A stretch of DNA of 38,589 nucleotides from an uncultured Bacteroidales bacterium (lineage in GTDB: Bacteria; Bacteroidota; Bacteroidia; Bacteroidales; FEN-979). The position numbers and the translations under genes are program-made. Location: positions 1-38,589 of the forward strand of contig CAIWTA010000095.1 in NCBI GenBank assembly GCA_903915465.1. Reading direction: 5' to 3'. The notes below the pieces were generated by a model. The model was not told the origin of the DNA, did no database searches, and saw only the letters and a list, made by a program, of their open reading frames with translations. Shown here piece after piece: positions 7,005 through 16,295 of this stretch. The number at the start of each line of letters is the position of its first letter. Position 1 is the stretch's first letter.

Positions 7005-8964
7005 AAACCAGATTTCTACTGTTACGGCAACCGGATTGCTGGTTACTTTAGGAATTGTTTTCGGCGATCTTGGTACCTCTCCTTTATATGTGATGAGGGC
7101 TATCGTTGCCGGAGCAGATACCATCAATGAGAACTTCATTTTGGGAGGACTTTCGTGTATTTTCTGGACACTGACACTTCAAACAACCGTTAAGTATGTT
7201 ATCATCACCCTTCGTGCAGATAACAAGGGTGAAGGCGGAATTTTTTCCTTATTTGCACTAATCCGGAAACGGGCAAAATGGGCATACATGTTTGCGATCA
7301 TCGGTGGTTGCACTCTGTTGGCTGATGGCGTAATTACACCTTCCATCACCATTGTTTCTGCAGTTGAAGGTTTGATCAATATTAATCCGCGTATTCCTGT
7401 AGTGCCCATTGTTATAATCATTATCACCTTCCTGTTTTTTGTACAGAAGCTTGGAACCAAGGCCATTGGCGAATCGTTTGGTCCAATCATGTTCATCTGG
7501 TTTACGATGTTATCTGTGTTGGGACTTTCTCAGATAATTGACTATCCTTCCATAATCAGGGCGTTGAATCCTCATTATGCCTACATTTTTTTAGCAAAAT
7601 TCCCACATGGATTTGTTTTGTTGGGCGCGGTTTTTCTCTGTACTACAGGGGCGGAAGCACTTTACTCCGATCTGGGGCATTGCGGATTAAAAAATATCCG
7701 GATTACATGGATGTATGTCAAGATTTCTCTTCTGCTGAATTATCTGGGGCAGGGAGCCTGGATACTGAAGCATTCAGACCAGGTAAATGAATGGACCAAT
7801 CCATTTTTTTCCATCATGCCAGGATGGTTTCTTATCACCGGGGTTATCATTTCCACTGCTGCGGCTATCATTGCAAGTCAGGCGCTTATCAGCGGTTCTT
7901 ACACGCTTATCAGCGAAGCAATACAGCTAAATTTCTGGCCTAAAATCAAGATCAACTACCCGACCAATATCAAAGGTCAGATGTACATATCCAGCATCAA
8001 CTGGTTATTGTACTTCTGTTGCTTGTTTGTAGTGGTATTTTTCCAACGTTCTTCCAATATGGAGGCCGCATACGGACTTTCTATCACCATCACCATGTTG
8101 ATGACAACCATCCTTCTTAGCATATACTTGTTCTACCGGAAAGTTCCCGTGTATATAATCGGACTTCTTCTGTTCGTATACCTTACCATTGAAGGAGCAT
8201 TCCTCATCGCAAATCTGAATAAATTTATTCATGGAGGATGGTTTACGATCTCTCTTGGCGGATTCCTTTTCGTTGTAATGTACGTTTGGTTTCATGGCAG
8301 AAAGATCAAGAACAGTTTCATTGAATTCATTAAGATTGAGAATTACTTTGAAGTGATCAAGGCACTGAGTATAGATAGCTCTATATCCAGGTATGCAACG
8401 AACCTGGTATTCCTGACAAAAGCCAACAAATCATCGGATGTCGAATCGAAGATCATCTATTCCATCCTGAATAAACAACCAAAGCGGGCAGATGTATATT
8501 GGCTCCTTCATGTGGATATTCTTGATGAACCACATGTGCTGGAATATCGAATCACTCACCTTATCCCTGATACACTGATCAAGGTTGATTTCAAGATCGG
8601 GTTTAAAGTACAGCCAAGGGTAAATCTGTTTTTCCGGCAGGTTATTGAAGAGATGAGTAAAAACCATGAAATAGACCTTCTCAGCCGGTATGAATCTTTA
8701 AGAAGGTTTGATGTTGTGAGTGATTTCCGATTTGTAATTATTGACAGGATCCAGAATTATGATTTTGATTTTCCTCCGCGTGAACAGCTAATCATGGATT
8801 TTTATTCAGTATTCAAACATTTCGGAATCTCAGAGGTGCGTTCACTGGGTTTAGATACGAGTAATGTAACCGTTGAAACTGTGCCATTGTTCATCGACAA
8901 GGACATTCCTTTGATGCTTACAAGGAATGGAGAACATCAGAATGGAAAATCCCAGATTTTCTAA
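6985..8964 (+). CDS. kup: Kup family potassium uptake transporter
   Basis: A 659-residue protein with about 12 N-terminal transmembrane helices and a hydrophilic C-terminal domain from about residue 450. The N-terminal motif GIVFGDLGTSPLYVM and the GEGGIFSLFALIR stretch (about 71-84) are diagnostic of KUP/HAK/KT. TGAEALYSDLGHCG is also conserved. It imports K+ by proton symport at the inner membrane. Length is close to E. coli Kup (622). ATG 6985 lies inside the dedA end, giving a 20-base overlap. A weak hairpin and T-run after the stop may terminate the transcript, as the next gene is convergent only 14 bases away. Confidence 0.95.
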   Translation: MRKKLNKNQISTVTATGLLVTLGIVFGDLGTSPLYVMRAIVAGADTINENFILGGLSCIFWTLTLQTTVKYVIITLRADNKGEGGIFSLFALIRKRAKWAYMFAIIGGCTLLADGVITPSITIVSAVEGLININPRIPVVPIVIIIITFLFFVQKLGTKAIGESFGPIMFIWFTMLSVLGLSQIIDYPSIIRALNPHYAYIFLAKFPHGFVLLGAVFLCTTGAEALYSDLGHCGLKNIRITWMYVKISLLLNYLGQGAWILKHSDQVNEWTNPFFSIMPGWFLITGVIISTAAAIIASQALISGSYTLISEAIQLNFWPKIKINYPTNIKGQMYISSINWLLYFCCLFVVVFFQRSSNMEAAYGLSITITMLMTTILLSIYLFYRKVPVYIIGLLLFVYLTIEGAFLIANLNKFIHGGWFTISLGGFLFVVMYVWFHGRKIKNSFIEFIKIENYFEVIKALSIDSSISRYATNLVFLTKANKSSDVESKIIYSILNKQPKRADVYWLLHVDILDEPHVLEYRITHLIPDTLIKVDFKIGFKVQPRVNLFFRQVIEEMSKNHEIDLLSRYESLRRFDVVSDFRFVIIDRIQNYDFDFPPREQLIMDFYSVFKHFGISEVRSLGLDTSNVTVETVPLFIDKDIPLMLTRNGEHQNGKSQIF

Positions 8965-8975
8965 AGATTTTTTTT
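8945..8975 (+). terminator. Possible intrinsic terminator after kup
   Basis: GAAAATC (8945-8951) and GATTTTC (8955-8961) make a perfect but AT-rich 7-bp stem with loop CCA over the kup stop region. A run of eight T follows at 8968-8975, six bases after the stem. Stability is low and spacing imperfect, so this is tentative. The convergent transketolase stop is immediately adjacent. Confidence 0.35.
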
Positions 8976-8978
8976 ATA

Positions 8979-9935
8979 TTATTTTCTCCTGGAAATAACC
9001 TTTTTAACAGCATTGACGATATCATCAGGTTCCAGATGAAACTTTTTCATCAGTTCTTCGGGTTTTCCACTTTCGCCAAAATGGTCATCAACAGCAACCA
9101 TTTCCATTGGAGTTGGCATTTCAATAGCGAGCAACTGAGCGATACTGTCGCCTAATCCTCCGTTTCGCATATGTTCTTCTGCTGAAACAACACACCCGGT
9201 TTTTTTCACTGACTGTAGAATACTCAAACGATCAAGCGGTTTGATGGTATGAATGTTTATTACTTCCACTGATATTCCTTGTTCTTCAAGAATTTTCGCA
9301 GCTTCCAAGGCATTCCAGACCAGATGACCGGTCGCAAATACCGAAACATCGTGTCCTTCATTCAGCATCACTGCCTGGCCAATGATGAAAGACTGGTCAG
9401 CAGAGGTAAAGTTTGGAACCTTTGGCCGTCCAAAACGTAAGTAAACAGGCCCTTGATGTTTTGAAATAGCTATGGTTGCTGCCTTTGTCTGGTTAAAATC
9501 ACATGTATTGACGACAGTTATATTTGGCAACATCTTCATCAGTCCAATGTCTTCCAGCATCTGGTGTGTTGCGCCATCTTCTCCCAGCGTAATGCCTGCA
9601 TGGGAAGCGCAAATTTTAACATTCTTGTTGGAATAGGCAATCGATTGCCGAATCTGGTCGTAAACTCTTCCGGTGGAAAAGTTAGCAAAAGTACCTGTAA
9701 AAGGGATTTTCCCGCCAATAGTTAGTCCGGCGGCAATTCCCATCATATTTGCTTCCGCAATACCTACCTGAAAAAATCTATCAGGAAAATTTTTCACAAA
9801 CGCTTCCATTTTTAGAGACCCAATCAAGTCGGCACAGAGGGCGACTACATTCGGATTCTGTTTCCCCAATTCATTCAATGCTTCACCAAAACCAGAACGT
9901 GTGTCTTTTGAGCCGGTATTCAAGTATTCCTTCAT
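8979..9935 (-). CDS. Transketolase, C-terminal subunit
   Basis: A 318-residue protein holding the pyrimidine-binding and C-terminal domains of transketolase. The catalytic glutamate is E61 in GIAEANM. HAGITLGEDGATHQMLEDIGLM is the typical transketolase/DXS loop, and the C-terminal domain ends GESGKPEELMKKFHLEPDDIV. With the N-terminal subunit at 11450-12295 it would form a split thiamine-diphosphate enzyme of the non-oxidative pentose phosphate pathway, transferring two-carbon ketol units. The two halves normally sit side by side. Here a von Willebrand factor A gene lies between them, with 100 bases between that gene's stop and this start. Some split family members act on other sugars. Confidence 0.9.
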   Translation of the reverse strand: MKEYLNTGSKDTRSGFGEALNELGKQNPNVVALCADLIGSLKMEAFVKNFPDRFFQVGIAEANMMGIAAGLTIGGKIPFTGTFANFSTGRVYDQIRQSIAYSNKNVKICASHAGITLGEDGATHQMLEDIGLMKMLPNITVVNTCDFNQTKAATIAISKHQGPVYLRFGRPKVPNFTSADQSFIIGQAVMLNEGHDVSVFATGHLVWNALEAAKILEEQGISVEVINIHTIKPLDRLSILQSVKKTGCVVSAEEHMRNGGLGDSIAQLLAIEMPTPMEMVAVDDHFGESGKPEELMKKFHLEPDDIVNAVKKVISRRK

Positions 9936-10035
9936 GATCCAAAATTAATTAAAGGCATAAATTCCATGACAATTTCAATCTTTCACATCATCTGGTAGCC
10001 AATATCCAAAAAAATTATTGCCAGATGAAGCAGTA

Positions 10036-11439
10036 TTAATACAGCTTGATATTTGCAGTTTGTCCCGGATCTACAGTAAATGATTTCTCAATAGTATATT
10101 CTGACCGGTTTGAATATTTGGACCGGAAGACTGTTTTATACTTACCAGGTTGTAAATACAGGGTTTCCTGTTGCTGTTGGTTATCTCTCAGGTTATAAAG
10201 CCAAATCAGCTCATTGTTAGTTTCAAGATATAAACTGCCGTAACCATTCGTTGTTTTCTGGATTACAGCAATACCGGGAAGCGGAATTTCTACGGTTGTG
10301 GTATGACTCTGGGCAATTTCTACATCATGAATAGTGAGATGGGGCAAACACAGCACATCGACATCATAGGTTCCCGTCAGGTATTTTTCGATCTGGTCAA
10401 ACTGCTGGATGTTGATAATTTCATTACTTCCCTTTTTATGGATCAGGCAGGGAAGGTATTTTATGGTGGAACTGGCTCCTGCCTTGAACCCCAGATATCC
10501 TTGTGGAACTTCAATGCCGATAATAGTATGTTTCCCCGGAGTAAGTTTAACACTATCTTTCCTTACAGGAGGGATTGTCTGAACAACAATGTCGTAAGTG
10601 AGCATCGGGTCAATCTCCAGTGTATCGGGCAGTCCTTTGTTGTTGATGGAATGGATAAAATTGTACTGAATTCGTCCTGAAACATTGTCATAAAAAGTCA
10701 TATTCACATTTGTTTCTGTTGGTTTTCCATATTGATCCAACAGATTAACCTGAGTACTTGTCGGATTAAGCGCACGCGAAATGACTATATTCAGGGCGTT
10801 TACGAATTCCTTCTCGTTGGTTGCATCAAAATACGTTCCGACACAGTCAAAAGATTTCCGAAAATCCTTACCAATTCCTATGATAAATGGTTTCAGGACG
10901 ATTCCTTTTTTCTGTAGCTCATGTGAGACAAGGCAAGGATCACCGCCACATTCTTCCAATCCATCTGTAATCAGGATGATGATGTTCCTGCAATGGTCGC
11001 AGGGAGGAAAGTCACCGGCAGCTTGTTCAAGAGAGATTGCAATTGGAGTTGTGCCTTTCGGAACAATGGTTTTCAGCGTATGTTTAATTTTTGATACATT
11101 GTCGGGGCCGAAAGGAACTTCCAGACGGGTATCATTACAATCCTGTGGGGGAAATTGTTTTTGATGGCCATACACACGAAGCGCCAGTTCCAGGTTTTTA
11201 ACACTCTTTAAACTATCCAGGATACTGATGAAAAGTCGTGTTGCGATGTTGAATTTTGAATCACTTTGCCAAAGTCCATACATACTTTGAGAACCATCAA
11301 AGACAAAAAGTATCCTGGAAGTCGGTTTAGGCTTTTCGGGTGGCTTTACTTGCTGGGAAAATCCCAAATTCACAGTCATCAGACACAACCCGACTATAAA
11401 AAACAATATCCTTGATCTTATGAGTTTCAAAATTTCCAA
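10036..11439 (-). CDS. Exported von Willebrand factor A protein
   Basis: A 467-residue protein with a signal peptide (about 1-28, ending GFSQQ) and a proline-rich linker, then a VWA domain (about 41-220). The metal-ion site is intact: D48-G-S50-Q-S52, T130/T131 in KGTTP and D159 in TDG. Cysteines cluster at 147/150 (CDHC) and 164/169. The rest (about 225-467) looks like repeated beta-rich modules of the kind that end 'PGKYKTVFRS' and 'DPGQTANIKLY'. It is probably periplasmic or surface-bound; the function is unknown. No ATG precedes the signal peptide, so the start is taken as TTG 11439, 10 bases after the transketolase N-subunit stop. Its place inside the transketolase operon is the odd point. 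Confidence 0.85.
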   Translation of the reverse strand: MEILKLIRSRILFFIVGLCLMTVNLGFSQQVKPPEKPKPTSRILFVFDGSQSMYGLWQSDSKFNIATRLFISILDSLKSVKNLELALRVYGHQKQFPPQDCNDTRLEVPFGPDNVSKIKHTLKTIVPKGTTPIAISLEQAAGDFPPCDHCRNIIILITDGLEECGGDPCLVSHELQKKGIVLKPFIIGIGKDFRKSFDCVGTYFDATNEKEFVNALNIVISRALNPTSTQVNLLDQYGKPTETNVNMTFYDNVSGRIQYNFIHSINNKGLPDTLEIDPMLTYDIVVQTIPPVRKDSVKLTPGKHTIIGIEVPQGYLGFKAGASSTIKYLPCLIHKKGSNEIINIQQFDQIEKYLTGTYDVDVLCLPHLTIHDVEIAQSHTTTVEIPLPGIAVIQKTTNGYGSLYLETNNELIWLYNLRDNQQQQETLYLQPGKYKTVFRSKYSNRSEYTIEKSFTVDPGQTANIKLY

Positions 11440-11449
11440 TTGAAGATCT

Positions 11450-12295
11450 TTAAAAATCGCCCGACGTTTCTTCCAGTTGTGCTAATGCAAGTTTAGCCTG
11501 TTCATCATTAGGTGGAGAACCATGCCATTCATGCTTGTCCAACATAAAGTCGACGCCAGCGCCCATGTGGGTTTTCATCAATATCATCACAGGTTTTTCT
11601 TTTCGTGTGGCAGCTTTCGCAGATGACATTATTTTGACGATTTCGTGGATATCATTCCCGTCCATTTCAAATACCTGCCAGTCGAAAGCTTCCATCTTTG
11701 CCCTGAGATTCCCAAGTGGAAGTACCTTATCCACGGGACCATCAATTTGCTGGCCATTATAATCAACAACAGCAATGATGTTATCAACTTTTCGGGCAGC
11801 CGCAAACATCAGCGCTTCCCAATTTTGGCCTTCTTCCAACTCCCCATCTCCGGTAAGGCAATAAACCAGATGATCATCTTTATTCAAACGCTTTGCCAGC
11901 GCAGCACCAATTGCAACGGAAAGTCCCTGGCCAAGAGAACCAGAGGCAACCCTGATTCCCGGTAACCTTTCCTCTGTTGCAGGATGCCCTTGTAACCTTG
12001 AACCCAATTTCCGGAAAGTTCCAAGTTCTTTGGTGTCAAAGTAGCCGTAATGAGCCATTACGCTGTACCAGCATGCTGAAAGGTGTCCGTTGGAAAGAAA
12101 AAAAAGATCCTCTCCTATTCCATCCACTGAAAAATGCGATGGATCGGGTTTCATGATATCAAAGTAAAGAACCGTAAAAAAATCTGCACATCCTAAGGAA
12201 GCACCCGGGTGTCCGGAGGCTACAGCATGAATCATACGGATAACATCCCGGCGTACCTGGGAAGAGATCTTCTGAAGTTCAGGAATTGAAAGCAT
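11450..12295 (-). CDS. Transketolase, N-terminal subunit
   Basis: A 281-residue protein equal to the diphosphate-binding domain of transketolase. SGHPGASLG is at about residues 27-35, SLGQGLSVAIG at about 120-130, and the thiamine-diphosphate motif runs from GDG (149-151) to N180. It needs the C-terminal subunit (8979-9935) for an active site. It starts at ATG 12295 and is the first gene of a three-gene minus-strand unit (N-subunit, VWA protein, C-subunit). The likely promoter is the -7 box at 12346-12353. The gene is intact and of normal length for split transketolases. Confidence 0.92.
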   Translation of the reverse strand: MLSIPELQKISSQVRRDVIRMIHAVASGHPGASLGCADFFTVLYFDIMKPDPSHFSVDGIGEDLFFLSNGHLSACWYSVMAHYGYFDTKELGTFRKLGSRLQGHPATEERLPGIRVASGSLGQGLSVAIGAALAKRLNKDDHLVYCLTGDGELEEGQNWEALMFAAARKVDNIIAVVDYNGQQIDGPVDKVLPLGNLRAKMEAFDWQVFEMDGNDIHEIVKIMSSAKAATRKEKPVMILMKTHMGAGVDFMLDKHEWHGSPPNDEQAKLALAQLEETSGDF

Positions 12296-12345
12296 TAGAT
12301 AGAATTAAGAAAGTTGAATTGTTTCTTCATGAAAAATTGGAAAGT

Positions 12346-12353
12346 CAAAATTA
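12346..12353 (-). promoter_or_regulatory. -7 box for the transketolase operon
   Basis: On the minus strand this reads TAATTTTG, matching TAnnTTTG, 51 bases before ATG 12295. The -33 element is weak (TTA about 20 bases upstream). It shares the intergenic gap with the divergent GH3 gene. Confidence 0.35.
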
Positions 12354-12469
12354 TCACTTATCGAAGTCATTCGTAAGAAATGTTAATAAGTATGAATAAG
12401 ATTTAACGTTGGAATGCGCATTTTTATTTCTTTTGTGAATCAAAGTTGCCACGAACCTTTATAAAAAAA

Positions 12470-15409
12470 ATGAAGCCGATTCTGATTGTTATTTTTTCTC
12501 TCATCATCCTTCAAACTGTTCATGTTCATGGCTCCAGCTCGTTTCCGGTTGCACCTTTCAGGGCAGACACAAACTGGGTTGATTCGATTTTCAACTCTCT
12601 GAAACAAGAACAAAGGATAGCTCAGTTATTGATGATCCGGGCTTTTTCCGACAGAGATTCTATTTACAATGACAGTTTAACCAACATTATCAGATCATGG
12701 AATGTGGGAGGAGTTTGTTTTTTCAAGGGAACGCCATTCCACCAGGCTGAACTTACCAACCGATTGCAAAAAGCAGCACAAACACCGATGCTCATTGCAA
12801 TTGATGCGGAGTGGGGAATGGGTATGCGTTTGGATAGTGCTTTTACATTTCCAAAACAGATGACACTGGGTGCAATTCCGGATGATTCGCTGATTTACCA
12901 GATGGCGGTTTTTATTGCAAAAGATTGTAAACGGTTGGGCATCCAGATGAATTTTGCACCCGTTGTCGACATCAATAATAATCCTTCCAATCCTGTGATC
13001 GGGTTCCGTTCTTTTGGGGAAGACCGGCATGACGTTGCCAGAAAAGGTCTTGCCTATATGAAAGGATTGCAGGATGAAGGGATCTTTGCATCTGCCAAGC
13101 ATTTTCCTGGTCATGGCAACACCGATACCGATTCTCACCTTACGCTTCCTGTGATACGGGAATCACAGGAACAGTTGGATTCCATCGAATTGTTCCCTTT
13201 TAAAGATTTGATCCGGAATGGGTTGGATGGAATCATGATTGGCCATCTCTTTGTTCCTTCTTATGATTCAGCACGAGATACACCCACAACATTATCTTCA
13301 AAAGTGGTCGACAGTTTATTGAGAAAGAAACTTGGCTTCAAAGGGATGGTGATTACTGATGCACTTGACATGAAAGGAGTCACAAAATTTTGTAAACCCG
13401 GCGAAATTGAACTCAGGGCGCTGGAAGCCGGCAATGATATTCTCCTGTTACCGCAGGATGTAGCTGTTGCAGTTAAGGGAATAAAACAAGCGTGCGACAG
13501 CTCATTGGCTTTAATGGAAGCCATGAATCAAAAATGTAAAAAGGTATTGCTTCTCAAATACAAATCAGGATTGGCAAGACTTCAACCAGTATCCACCGCT
13601 CATCTTTACGAGGATCTGAATCCAGTTAAATATACATTGCTGAATGAGAAGCTCTACCGTTCTGCAGTTACTCTGGTAAAAAATGAAGACAAATTAATCC
13701 CACTGACATTTCTTGATCACCGGAAAATTGCAGTTTTGTCTGTCGGAGATACAGACACTACTGTCTTCCATGAAATGCTGAGCAAATATGCACCGATCAA
13801 AACACTGAACCTTCCGGTAAACTTTTCAAAGGCGGAAATGGACTCCATCATCAGGATGCTTTCAGGAAGCGACCTGGTAATCCTGGGAATTCATTGTTAC
13901 AGCAGTTTCCCAACCCATAAATATGGATTTCCGGAACTGGCGCAATCATTGATTGATTCTCTGAGTGCCTCCAGCAAAATCATCCTGGATATTTTTGGCA
14001 GTCCTTATACACTCTCGTATCTGAAAAACACAGATAACATCCAGGCCATCTTAGTTTCTTACCTTAATACACCTGCATCTGAAGATGCTTCTGCTCAGCT
14101 CATTTTTGGAGGAATTCCGGCAATTGGGAGATTACCGGTTTCAGGTTCCTCAGAATTTCCGCTTCATACCGGAGAAGTAACCGAATCTACACGCCTGAAA
14201 TTTATCCGACCGGAGGAAATCGGAATTTCTTCGGAGAAGCTTAAGATCATTGATAGCCTGGCCTTACTCGGTATTGAAAACAAGGCTTATCCGGGTTGTC
14301 AGATCGTATTTGTAAAGGATGGGAAAATGTTTTTTCAGAAATCATTTGGCAAGCCAAGATATGAAGATACTATTGCGGTTAATAATAACGACATTTACGA
14401 TCTTGCTTCACTTACAAAGGTAGCGGCAACCACTCTAGCAATCATGAAATTGTATGAACAGGGAAGAATTTCCTTGGATGGGAAGCTGGGAACTTACCTT
14501 TCCGAAGTGAAAGGTTCCAATAAGGAAAACTTATCCATCCGCGATGTCATGACTCACCAGGCCGGGCTGCAATCCTGGATCAGGTTTTATGATAAAACGC
14601 TGACAAACGGCAAGCCTGATCCGGCTATTTACAATGCCGAACTCTCACAGGAATTCCCATTTCGTGTTGCAAATGGCCTTTTCATGAGAAAGAGTTATGA
14701 AGATTCTATTTATAAAGAAATCATCGGATCCCCGCAAAGACCAACACATGATTATAAATACAGTGATCTCGGGTTTTATCTTTTAAGGCAGATCATTGAG
14801 AAACTTTCCGGGAAAAAGCTTGAAGAATACCTTGATGCGGAATTTTATCACCCTCTGGGATTAACAACTACCTGTTTTCACCCACGCGATCATTTTCCTG
14901 TTTCACAGATCATGCCCACAGAATATGATACAATCTTTCGGAAACAACAAATCCGGGGCGATGTGCATGATCCCGGAGCGGCAATGTTGGGAGGAGTTTC
15001 CGGTCATGCAGGATTATTTTCAAATGCCGCCGATCTTGCAGTGATCCTGCAGATTTTTCTGAACGGTGGCAGCTACGGAGGAAAACAGTATTTTCTGCCA
15101 TCGACAATCAAAGAATTTACACGTGTACAATTCCCAAAATCAGGAAACAGGCGTGCATTGGGGTTCGATAAACAGATGCTGAATTATTCCCCGGATGGCC
15201 CGGTATGCCGAAGTGCATCACTTTTAAGTTTTGGCCATTCGGGATTTACCGGAACTTATTTATGGGCAGATCCTTCCAACAACCTGATTTATATTTTTCT
15301 CTCCAACAGGGTATATCCGGATGCCATGAATCAGCGATTGTCCGGGATGAACCTCCGGACACTGATCCATCAGGCGATGTACGACATTCTGGAACCGGGA
15401 AAAAAATAG
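12470..15409 (+). CDS. GH3 glucosaminidase fused to serine beta-lactamase-like domain
   Basis: A 979-residue exported protein: signal peptide (about 1-22), GH3 catalytic domain (about 35-370), a GH3 C-terminal-like module (about 385-565), then an S12 serine hydrolase domain (about 580-975). The GH3 part is NagZ-like: KHFPGHG at 210-216, the acid/base dyad D221-S-H223 and nucleophile D297 in TDALDM. The hydrolase has S647-LTK, Y764-S-D (usually YxN) and H923-S-G. It probably removes GlcNAc and then the peptide from muropeptides in the periplasm, by analogy with separate Bacillus NagZ and AmiE. The start is ATG 12470; the longer frame begins at TTG 12446. A 7/8 match to the -7 box lies at 12428-12435. 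A small membrane protein and a rhomboid follow. Confidence 0.88.
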   Translation: MKPILIVIFSLIILQTVHVHGSSSFPVAPFRADTNWVDSIFNSLKQEQRIAQLLMIRAFSDRDSIYNDSLTNIIRSWNVGGVCFFKGTPFHQAELTNRLQKAAQTPMLIAIDAEWGMGMRLDSAFTFPKQMTLGAIPDDSLIYQMAVFIAKDCKRLGIQMNFAPVVDINNNPSNPVIGFRSFGEDRHDVARKGLAYMKGLQDEGIFASAKHFPGHGNTDTDSHLTLPVIRESQEQLDSIELFPFKDLIRNGLDGIMIGHLFVPSYDSARDTPTTLSSKVVDSLLRKKLGFKGMVITDALDMKGVTKFCKPGEIELRALEAGNDILLLPQDVAVAVKGIKQACDSSLALMEAMNQKCKKVLLLKYKSGLARLQPVSTAHLYEDLNPVKYTLLNEKLYRSAVTLVKNEDKLIPLTFLDHRKIAVLSVGDTDTTVFHEMLSKYAPIKTLNLPVNFSKAEMDSIIRMLSGSDLVILGIHCYSSFPTHKYGFPELAQSLIDSLSASSKIILDIFGSPYTLSYLKNTDNIQAILVSYLNTPASEDASAQLIFGGIPAIGRLPVSGSSEFPLHTGEVTESTRLKFIRPEEIGISSEKLKIIDSLALLGIENKAYPGCQIVFVKDGKMFFQKSFGKPRYEDTIAVNNNDIYDLASLTKVAATTLAIMKLYEQGRISLDGKLGTYLSEVKGSNKENLSIRDVMTHQAGLQSWIRFYDKTLTNGKPDPAIYNAELSQEFPFRVANGLFMRKSYEDSIYKEIIGSPQRPTHDYKYSDLGFYLLRQIIEKLSGKKLEEYLDAEFYHPLGLTTTCFHPRDHFPVSQIMPTEYDTIFRKQQIRGDVHDPGAAMLGGVSGHAGLFSNAADLAVILQIFLNGGSYGGKQYFLPSTIKEFTRVQFPKSGNRRALGFDKQMLNYSPDGPVCRSASLLSFGHSGFTGTYLWADPSNNLIYIFLSNRVYPDAMNQRLSGMNLRTLIHQAMYDILEPGKK

Positions 15410-15420
15410 AAACATTTGAG

Positions 15421-15428
15421 TATATTTG
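15421..15428 (+). promoter_or_regulatory. Possible internal -7 box
   Basis: TATATTTG matches TAnnTTTG and lies 18 bases before ATG 15447. It would place transcription start just ahead of the membrane-protein gene. There is no good -33 element, so it may be chance in AT-rich spacer DNA. Confidence 0.3.
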
Positions 15429-15446
15429 CCAGCAAAATCAGCGTTC

Positions 15447-16295
15447 ATGAACTCAAAACTGAAAACTTTTCTCATCTGGCTCTTTGCTTTTATTTTTACT
15501 GCTGCCATAGCAGTTTATCAAAGAATGACAGGCCCAACTTACCCGATCAAGGGAAAGATTGAAATCGGTTCACAACAGGTGAAATATCAGCTTCTCACTT
15601 CATTCGGTGGAGATGGTGATGCACCGATATTCATTAAGGTACCCAACAGGAATGTCTATGGATATATGAATTTTAAGCGGTATATGAGTAATGACAGCCT
15701 TACCAGTGTTGAATTAAAACGTGTTGGCGACTACCTTGTTACATTTATTCCACATCAGCCTCCTGCCGGAAAAGTGATGTACAGGATCACACTTACTGAG
15801 AATTCTAAGGCGGCGCGCGACCTCTTTTTTAATTATGAATTATCAAAAAAGGATGTTATCATCCGGTTTAAAGGTTCTGTCCCGGGAAATGTCCTGATAC
15901 CGCATATCTTTTTCATTTTTCTGGCTATGTTGTTTTCGACAATAACAGGACTTGAGGCTTTTTTCAAAGGGAAAAACACGTTGATCTATACCTGGATCAC
16001 TGTAATCACATTGCTTTTAGGCGGGCTCATTATCGGACCCATGGTCCAGAAATTTTCATTTGGTGAATATTGGACCGGGTGGCCCTTTGGATATGATCTG
16101 ACAGATAATAAATCGTTGATTGCATTTATTTTCTGGATCATTGCCCTTATTGTCCAGTACCGAAACAGGAAAAACAGAACCTGGCCGATCATTGCAGCTT
16201 TTTTTATGCTGATCGTATTCCTCATTCCGCATAGTGTTTTAGGATCAGAAATCGATTATACAAAAGAGCAGAAAACAGAAGCCCATGGAAATTAG
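15447..16295 (+). CDS. Membrane protein of unknown function
   Basis: A 282-residue protein I do not recognise. One N-terminal helix (about 5-22) is followed by a beta-rich, presumably periplasmic region (about 28-140) with segments such as YPIKGKIEIGSQQVKYQLL. About four hydrophobic helices follow from residue 143 to 270. The layout (anchor, soluble domain, helical bundle) suggests a sensor or scaffold rather than an enzyme. The open frame begins at TTG 15426, but ATG 15447 is preferred. It starts 37 bases after the GH3 fusion and overlaps the rhomboid gene by 11 bases, so the three are probably one transcript. Confidence 0.7.
   Translation: MNSKLKTFLIWLFAFIFTAAIAVYQRMTGPTYPIKGKIEIGSQQVKYQLLTSFGGDGDAPIFIKVPNRNVYGYMNFKRYMSNDSLTSVELKRVGDYLVTFIPHQPPAGKVMYRITLTENSKAARDLFFNYELSKKDVIIRFKGSVPGNVLIPHIFFIFLAMLFSTITGLEAFFKGKNTLIYTWITVITLLLGGLIIGPMVQKFSFGEYWTGWPFGYDLTDNKSLIAFIFWIIALIVQYRNRKNRTWPIIAAFFMLIVFLIPHSVLGSEIDYTKEQKTEAHGN

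Noticed and set aside
12446-12469. TTG start for the GH3 fusion
   Set aside because: ATG 12470 gives a cleaner signal peptide and there is a possible -7 box at 12428-12435 too close for the TTG.
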